Below are positions 57,029 to 64,000 of a stretch of DNA of 64,000 nucleotides, piece by piece. Every line of letters begins with the position of its first letter. Position 1 is the first letter of the stretch. The stretch covers positions 22,551,501 through 22,615,500 of the forward strand of contig JAWQUS010000008.1 in the NCBI GenBank assembly GCA_036365455.1. The letters run 5' to 3'. The notes beneath the pieces were generated by a model, which did no database searches, was not told where the DNA came from, and saw only the letters and a program-made list of their open reading frames with translations. Position numbers and translations under genes: made by a program. Source of the stretch: Macrosoma leucophasiata. Its lineage: Eukaryota; Arthropoda; Insecta; Lepidoptera; Hedylidae.

Positions 57029-57357
57029 TTAACTGCCTCAGTAGCGTAGTGTGATAGCAGGCCACTACTACTACGCTTATTACTACGTTTCATTTCCATT
57101 CCCGGGTCGGGGACTAACAGAGATAACGGTTAAAAATCCTTTATCTCTGGTTCTATTGGGATTTTTCCATTTTCTGGAAGTTTCCCAGTAGGTACCTCGG
57201 ACTTTGCCAATGTGCCCGGAGATGGCAACAGGTTCGCCACCTGTTACATGGGCCAAAACCTAACCGGCGAGTCGTGGGTGTTTGCATGTATGCTTGAATG
57301 CATGCATTTACCTCTGCCTACCCCTTCGGGGATTACAGGCGTGAAGTTACGTACGTT
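57029..57357 (+). mobile_element. SINE family 2 copy
   Basis: Same head and 3' end, with the B box region partly scrambled (about 57,080-57,105). Confidence 0.82.
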
Positions 57358-57499
57358 CTTCCGCTTCCGCTTCCTCATCCGCATCCTCTAAATTTGCGCG
57401 ACACAATTCCTCTTCCTCCTCCTCTTCCTCATAATCACTTCCTCAACAACCCTAGTGTACACCTCTTTCCCAGCCGTCTGTATGAACTAATAAGGTAGT

Positions 57500-58975
57500 C
57501 GGAGAGAAGAATTCGGTATAATGCAATAACAAAACAAAATTACTGATCAATTATTTTTATTTAACTAATATTTACACGTCTTTAAAACATATTAATAAAA
57601 TAATCGAAACATCTATTAACATTCAATTCAGGAGTTCACAATTTTATTAAATAACGTAGCAATATACTAACTTGTTCTCAAAATATGTAGTTGTAAGATC
57701 GACGTAGGCTGTAAGAAACTTGTGTTCATAGATTTAATATACACAGTATCAATCAAACGAAGAACTTTTTTCTGTCATTCGTTTAATTATGAATACATCT
57801 TACGTTAAATACAAAACGCTTTTCAAATATCAGAAAACAATTTTGTAGTTATGCATGAATCCTATAATTTTATAAGCAATGCTTAGCAATTGATTAGTTA
57901 CGAAACACAAAATTAAATTAGTCTCTGGCTTGTGCAATGTTTAACTGAATAGAAAAACAAACAATGGCTTAGTAACTGCATAATATATAGAACATTTTTA
58001 TTACGGCTGGGGCTCACAAGAAATTTTTGCAGGATTATTCTCAAAATCTTAGTTTTCTCTTACAAAACATGGGTAATAGTTGATTAATTTTATACGTTTT
58101 GCAACGTGGTAAGCCGTTTTAAATTAATGTAACGTTTTTAATGAATCATTTATAATTAGAGTATGTGATGTAATAATTAAATTAAAATTAAATATACGAA
58201 GTTTAGTTAAAATGTTAAAAATAAGCAACAAAGTCATCCATATTTTGTTTAAAACAGTTTTTCTTTTTTTCTGGTGCACTTAGTGGCTGACATACAACAC
58301 AACTCAGACTGGATCATAGACTTTTTCTTTCAATGTTGTCGTATAAAATTTTTGGATATCACCCTTGCTAGCAAACGCAAAACGCTTACAGTTAAATTTA
58401 ATGTTGACTAAAAATTATACACTAAATAATCCAACCCATTAAAATATAACAATAATAAAACTTAAGTTTTTTCAACATTTCGAACTAGGAATATTACGGA
58501 GCTACGATTTCGTAGTCTGAATTACAGTACATCTACACCTACTACTCCTTCTTGATACCAAAAATTTTAATGTGATAATTATATCGATATTGTGTGTAAA
58601 GTTGCCTTTAGAGTATGTACATAGAAATAACTTAATACTCTAGGGTTGCGATCCTTGCCACAATAAATTCGACAACAATACCAACAATATCCCGTTTTGA
58701 TTGCGTAACATCCCTATTTCAAACCTTCATTAATCTCTCAATGGTCTCATAATGTACTAATTCCTACGTGCAAAGGTGGATACAGCCTCCTTAGGAGGGC
58801 TATCAATTTTTTTTTTGTATAAGTATCCGATGCATGACGATGTTTCATGTGTTATTAGTCCCAGCCTTGTATTACTGCCATATAGTAATTCTGTTACGAA
58901 TAACTGAAGTTTAAATTAAATAACTAAGGATACATTTCCACGCAATAATAACACCACCACTCTGTTAAGCGTATA
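57500..58975. other. Unique AT-rich stretch, possible 3' UTR on the minus strand
   Basis: Nearly 1.5 kb without a recognised repeat, unusual here. On the minus strand TAAATAAAAATAATTG lies at about 57,550-57,565, which could be a poly(A) signal for a gene to the right. This is only suggestive. Confidence 0.3.
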
Positions 58976-59208
58976 GGTCGCGCCAGGTAAAAAGTACGCT
59001 GGCGGTCAAGCTGCGCAGTAGACGATTTATCGATCTATTTGGTGGTATGAGGTGCGGCGTTTTCAATCTGCCTACCAATACACGAAACCGCAAGCGAAAG
59101 CTAGATCAAAAATAAACCAATAGGGCTAGTACTTTCGTGCGCGAGTGTACCGATGCGCGAACACATCCCTTCTACTTTCTTCCAGCGTTCTTTTTACGTG
59201 GCGCGACC
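58976..59208. mobile_element. MITE M4
   Basis: 233 bp, ends GGTCGCGCCA-GTAAAAAG-ACGCTGG matching as inverted repeats over about 27 bp, flanked by TATA on both sides. GC-rich compared with its surroundings. Single copy in the window. Confidence 0.8.
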
Positions 59209-59884
59209 TATATATATGTTTCCTTTTAGCCAATCTATATCAAATCTATGGCAGCTACGTCGACACGTTACCGCATCGGGGAGAGAAACATTAGTTACAT
59301 TACCAATCATGACAGTATTATAAACACTATTTAATGTAGCGAAATTAAATTTTTCTGATACTGAACAAAGTACATAAGCCCTTCATCGATACCTTTAGTC
59401 TTAGTTCACAGTCTCCATATTAACTAGTGACTGCATAAAATAATCCTATGCAAAAGGAAAGTCGTACAAGTATCGGTTTTGGAAGTTTCTCTACCATGAA
59501 GTCTTACTGCGATTCAATTTAAGAACTCGCATATTTTACCATCTATTGTTTATAAAACAACTGTGAAAAGAAACACGACAAAGCACTGAAAGCATACAGG
59601 TGTGATTCCGAACTCCGCTGCACGCAGTAGTCATAAATCATAAGCAGTGCTGCCGCACCACTACTGGTATCCATTATATTCTTTATAAGTTTATATGAGA
59701 CTAGCTGTTTCCCGCGGCTTCGCCCGCGTGGATGTTGTTTTATAAATATTTTTTCCTGAATTTTCTTTGCTATAAACCTCACGGAGCCCGAGACCTTTCC
59801 AACGAATGCAAAACCGTGGAAATCAGTTCGTGCGTTCTTCAGTTATAGCGTCAGGAAGGAAAACCCGACTTATTTTTATATTAT

Positions 59885-59939
59885 AGATTACATTCCGAGC
59901 TACGCGACACCAATGCAGTGGCAGCTCGGAATGTAATCT
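59885..59939. repeat. Hairpin, 17-bp perfect arms, 21-nt loop
   Basis: AGATTACATTCCGAGCT / complement. It is inside the inverted structure at 59575-60345. Confidence 0.88.
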
Positions 59940-60187
59940 CATATAAACTTATCTACAAATAAATAAAATTGGAGTGTCTGTTTGTAATATTAAAATAACA
60001 GTTTTTTACTAAATGCATATGTATGTATACACGGTATTTACACCAAAAACATATTTTTTACTATTTTTGTCTGTCTGTCTATCTATCTGTCTGTTTGGGC
60101 TAATCTTGGGAACGGGTGGACCGATTTTGACGGGACTTTCACTGGCAGATAGCCCATGTAATAAGGAGTAACTTAGGCTACTTTCAT

Positions 60188-60271
60188 ACTAGCTGCGCCC
60201 ACGACTCCGTCCGGGTATATACTGAACAATCATAAATTCTAACGCGGGCGAAGTCACGGGCACAGCTAGTA
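60188..60271. mobile_element. Small fold-back repeat M6, copy 3
   Basis: Ends ACTAGCTGCGCCCACGACTC / complement. The same repeat as the copies at 6031 and 33284. Its upstream 230 bases match the sequence before copy 2. Confidence 0.75.
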
Positions 60272-60576
60272 GAGAATATAAATGGAGACCAGAAGTGCTG
60301 CGGCAGCATTGCTGCGTGTTGGAGTTCGGAATCACATCTTTAGCCGTTCACTTTAGATTCGCAATAAAAGGTCATGGTACGCTCGCGTATTCTCGCTACA
60401 TTACTATGAATATAAACAAAACACAAAAACGAATAGCGACGCTGATTAATATTAAAAAATCAAATTTCGCTGTTCAACCACGGTAAGCGCATAGTACATA
60501 TTCTTTTTAAACGGATGTAATGTACATACTTTTTGTCTTACTTGTTACTTTGGGGCCATCCATTAATCACGTAAGG

Positions 60577-60612
60577 CTCGAAAGAGGAAGGCCCCACCCT
60601 TCCTCTTTCGAG
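60577..60612. repeat. Hairpin, 15-bp perfect arms, 6-nt loop
   Basis: CTCGAAAGAGGAAGG / complement, loop CCCCAC, near the left end of the element at 60552-61160. Confidence 0.85.
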
Positions 60613-60786
60613 AAAATAAAAACGAAACCCCACAAGGGGTGTTCTGATAGATCACGTGTACTTATTACTTCGCCGAGTGCTCTATTTCAATTCAAATATG
60701 GTACGTAATCCCTGCAACATCTTTACAACCTAACAGTCGCCAATATGGTCGGTAATTTTCACGTCGAATCAATTTTTACAGGCTTG

Positions 60787-60932
60787 CCCCCTTATTCATA
60801 AACGTATTTTAGCTAAAGTGTTGCTAATCTCTCCTTTGTCCTTTTCTATCCTACACATTTGACAATGCAACTGACAAAGACAAAGCATTCTATAGCTAAA
60901 ACGTATCTAATGTATGTTTATGAATAAGGGGG
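60787..60932. mobile_element. MITE family M2, copy 3
   Basis: 146 bp with both ends, about 95% like copy 1. It lies inside a larger inverted-repeat element (60552-61160). Confidence 0.87.
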
Positions 60933-61164
60933 TTAGTGTATAATATAAATGCACAAGATTTTTATCCGACACCTTCTTTGAAGGAAAAGAAGATATCGGG
61001 AAAAAAAGATACCTATCTATTTTGTACAAAAAAAATACACGTGTTCTTATGTGGTGGGAGTAACCTAACCTGGGAGGTAATAAAACCTCACCACGTATCA
61101 CCAGAGGGGAGGAAGAGTCAAATAGATGCTAAAAAACATCACGTGATTAATGGACTACCCATTA

Positions 61165-63420
61165 GTATGCATTAATATACTGTTTTCTATATAAAACACC
61201 CAGCGGTCGTTTCGATAAAATTGAATATGCTCCTCAAATGTAAGACAACCTCAAATTATTGTTATAATTTATATAATGAGTGTTACACTTCACATTCATA
61301 GATTCTAAAACAAATCATTTAAGAAATATAAACAAGACAAAATTAGAAACAAAAAATAAAATATTATATACTTTATTACACTAAATCTAATCTTGAGTGT
61401 TTACAGGCATATATGGACAATTATATTACCTTATCTGTTTAAAACATAAATAAAAACACACAATTTACTAACTTTTTAATACAACTCAATTCACATCAAC
61501 GTTTACCTACGTCATCAATCATTTATATAAACAGCAAAGTACTTAATTGATGAATTAATCAATCGAAAATACCGCCGAAGTATCGTGCTATAAATATCCC
61601 CTCTACGAATCCGGACACTCGGGTGAACAGCAGACAACGGTGGCAAGTGGTAAACATCCAAAATGTATTATTATGTATTTTTTTTATCACAATATCACAT
61701 ATGGCAAATCTAAAACAAACTTATTGAATCACTGTACGACAAATCAAACCGGCCTGGGAAAGCAAAGACTACCTACACGCATTTAAAGTGACACACTGTT
61801 GAAATTTTATTTCAATAAATCACTGACACACCACATTATAACTCCAATCGCGTTAATCAGCGTTTCCCAAACAGTTTTGTGCCCAGCCCCCATCTTAGTT
61901 CCATACCTTGAACTAAAACTCATTTTGATCTTCTTTTATATTAATATTCAAAGTAAATCTTTTCTACTTTATATTATTGTAAACCAATACCAGTTTCAAC
62001 GTTTAATCTTTTATGTCATATTTAAGTACACTGTCCTTCCAACAATAAGCTTGGGTTGCAATAGTTATTGTAACATTTCACCTCCTTCTCTAACTTTAAC
62101 AGATCTCTTAAAGTTAGAGAAGGATGCGAAATGTTACAATAACTTTAACTAACAGATCTTGGTGAAACCCAGGCCAAAGTTGGCTATCAATAAGAAATGT
62201 AAATTTTGTTTAAAAATATCAAGTTCTCCGAAAATATACATTATATAAACAACACGGAGCCACACTTCAGACCTGAAGTTTAATTTTTTTCACGTAGAAC
62301 CAGGAGGCGTACTATGTATCTCGGTTGACATAATGTCGATAGCAAATTTACAGTTATAAAGATTTGGATAACACCAATGTACTGCAAATAGATGGCCGAG
62401 CTATAGAATATGCCAGCAGGTCACCAACATACATTTGGAAAACGCTGACCCAAAACCACAACCAACGAGGTTTACTAAATGTAAGAAGACTCAAAAATAA
62501 CTATCAACTAAAAACCTGATTTATCAACACGAGACTCTAAAAGCACACGCCCTGAAGAATGGTTGCTTTGTGCTGAGAAGACTTTGAAAGGTTGTGTTAT
62601 AAGACAGTGTCAAGAATTTTTTGAATAACACTGAATTTGCTGAATCAACATTATTTTCAGAGTAGTTACACAAAATACCGAGTTAGCAGTAATTTAAATT
62701 AAACCTGAGCTTAAGTTTCTATAAGATGTCATGTATATTTTTTGTTTATTATACAATAATAATATATAGCCTGTGCAGCAATCTGCCACGTCTCAGACGG
62801 TACATGAATAAACAATATTATCATTCATTTTCGCGTAAAAAGGTAGCCCGTATGAGAATTTCATTATATAATAATTATAGTTGAAATAATTTACGTATAT
62901 GTAGTATATACAGTTATATAATTCGTCCCAATTTGAATGTCTGAAACGAAGTAAGCGGTTACAAGTGAAAATGTAATATAATGTGGCTTTATTTAAACGA
63001 GCCTTATTGATCCTATTACAATTACCATAAAATATGCAAATGTGTGCAATTCCTCCAATATTACTATCTACAATAACATATCTAACAATATCACGGTAAT
63101 ATTTAAAGACTCTAAAACATAACAGACTGACATGTACTTCCATGTCAATGGTACGTACCATTTATCATAAAATATGAACTCTGGGATAGGTTAACGTAGC
63201 GTTTGCAATTTCTCCTATGTGGTCGAGTCTCACAAAGAAATGTATTCATCTGTTTTATCGGTAAACATTATTTTAAAGTTTTCACCTAATGTCTTTTAAT
63301 AAAAAAATATAATCTATATTCCTATACGAATGAATATTATAAAAAGCAATTGAATAGATTATAATAATAACATTATTAAACGTTTGTTTAGATTTTATTA
63401 TTTAGTTCTATTTTATTTAT
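61165..63420. other. Unique AT-rich stretch, no gene seen
   Basis: 2.2 kb with only one hairpin and no recognised repeat. Frames at 61799-62152 (+) and 62793-63161 (-) are low-complexity and not supported as genes. Confidence 0.5.
62064..62143. repeat. Hairpin, 36-bp arms, 8-nt loop
   Basis: GTTATTGTAACATTTC and CCTTCTCTAACTTTAA / complement with two mismatches. Confidence 0.88.
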
Positions 63421-63488
63421 GGCAGATGCCAGGGAACAAATGCTGTCAGAAATGAAAAATCTAGACGGCCTATTAGTAACTCTGTTGA

Positions 63489-63704
63489 TATGATTCTGAT
63501 GGACACTATGCAGTACACGACTGCTTTGACTTAACGTGTAACGAGTGTAAATTACCAAAATTTTATAAAATCGACAATGTACTGGAATTTGATGAAAACG
63601 GAGTTGTGATACACTCTCAGAATGGGCATCAACGAAAGTTAGATGAAATAAATGTCATTTGTGTAATAATAGAATACTTAAAAAGTAATGCTTCCACGTC
63701 ATAG
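63489..63704 (+). pseudogene. Unrecognised 71-codon reading frame, no start codon
   Basis: An open frame with protein-like composition (YAVHDCFDLTCNECKLPKFY and IDNVLEFDENGVVIHSQNGH) ends at a TAG. The same frame is closed by stops just upstream (TAG, TAA, TGA within 15 bases), and there is no in-frame Met. A CxxC motif is present. It may be the rest of a transposon or captured gene, or a 3' exon using an unseen acceptor. Function unknown. Confidence 0.35.
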
Positions 63705-63733
63705 TCTCTCATTCCACGTCATAGTCTCTCATA
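63694..63733 (+). repeat. 20-bp tandem duplication
   Basis: TCCACGTCATAGTCTCTCAT occurs twice in a row, covering the stop codon of the frame at 63489-63704. Confidence 0.85.
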
Positions 63734-63812
63734 ATAAAATACTTATGCAATTCCGGTGAGTTTATATAATAATATATCGAAATGGTACATTTTAGTCAGC
63801 CCCTCCCAGGAC

Positions 63813-63855
63813 AAGACTTCGATATGACATGATGTACATGTCATATCGAAGTCTT
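63813..63855. repeat. Hairpin, 19-bp perfect arms, 5-nt loop
   Basis: AAGACTTCGATATGACATG / complement, loop ATGTA. Confidence 0.92.
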
Positions 63856-64000
63856 TAGCTACAATCGCACCAAAGCCACCACTTTTATTCATTGAATTAA
63901 GAATATTTAGTCATGCCCCGGTAGTTGCGCGACAATCCTGTGATACAAAAGATTGTTCACGTCTAATATTTTGGGAATCTGATCGATAAATGATGTCAGA

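Larger units (their letters stand above)
59575..60345. repeat. Inverted repeat pair around a GCGGGCGAA-type repeat and M6
   Basis: GTGATTCCGAACTCC and CAGTGCTGCCGCA at 59,603-59,660 match 60,293-60,332 in reverse. Inside, ATAAGTTTATATGAGA (59,686) matches TCTCATATAAACTTAT (59,936) in reverse. Between are the reversed repeat (59,700-59,885) and the repeat ending in M6. It looks like nested inverted structures. Confidence 0.55.
60552..61160. mobile_element. Inverted-repeat element with MITE M2 inside
   Basis: Ends GGGGCCATCCATTAATCACG (left) and complement GGGTAGTCCATTAATCACGT (right). It holds the complete M2 copy at 60787-60932, so it is the older insertion. A small hairpin lies at 60577-60612. 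No transposase seen. Confidence 0.7.

Noticed and set aside
57357..57480. Short acidic minus-strand frame (Glu-rich)
   Set aside because: Only about 31 codons, with a stop directly upstream, a poor acceptor and a CTTCC-rich simple sequence; could be a last exon but unsupported.

Overview
The window looks like nuclear DNA of a moth or butterfly (Lepidoptera). It is AT-rich and packed with repeats. It carries mariner elements, CR1/Jockey-type LINEs, several tRNA-derived SINE families, many small inverted-repeat (MITE-like) elements, and one long gene with many introns. The species and chromosome cannot be told from the sequence alone.

Layout. 1-18,300: no confident host exon. It holds MITEs, SINEs, one mariner copy (11,215-12,484), a decayed LINE (16,374-17,480) and a possible tRNA gene (7,255). 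18,312-40,134 (+): the 3' part of a ferlin gene, 18 exons joined in frame into about 1,646 residues, from the FerI region to the C-terminal membrane anchor. The exons for the first C2 domains were not found and probably lie left of the window. Introns 1-7 are loaded with repeats, including two mariner copies, one inside a larger inverted-repeat element that itself sits in an older repeat. 40,135-51,400: no confident gene; MITEs, SINEs, LINE 3' ends and a decayed Tc1/mariner-like transposase. 51,443-51,841 (-): a small intronless-looking gene whose product has a winged-helix-like N-terminal domain and a C-terminal tail of 31 Arg and 5 Cys in 44 residues, which looks like a protamine-type sperm chromatin protein. 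53,591-53,728 (-): a candidate exon of an unknown gene. 54,385-54,530: a hAT transposase remnant. 54,811-56,640 (-): a 5'-truncated LINE with an open reverse transcriptase frame. 57,500-64,000: mostly unique AT-rich sequence with a few inverted-repeat elements and one unexplained short reading frame near the right edge.

Two host genes are therefore well supported. The ferlin is a membrane-anchored multi-C2 protein of the kind used in calcium-dependent membrane fusion; relatives include otoferlin, fly misfire and worm fer-1, the last two acting in sperm. The Arg/Cys-rich protein is the most interesting candidate. That both could act in the male germ line is inference only. A second unexpected pattern is a set of near-perfect short hairpins: six unrelated ones have arms of 18-32 bp and a loop of exactly 5 nt.
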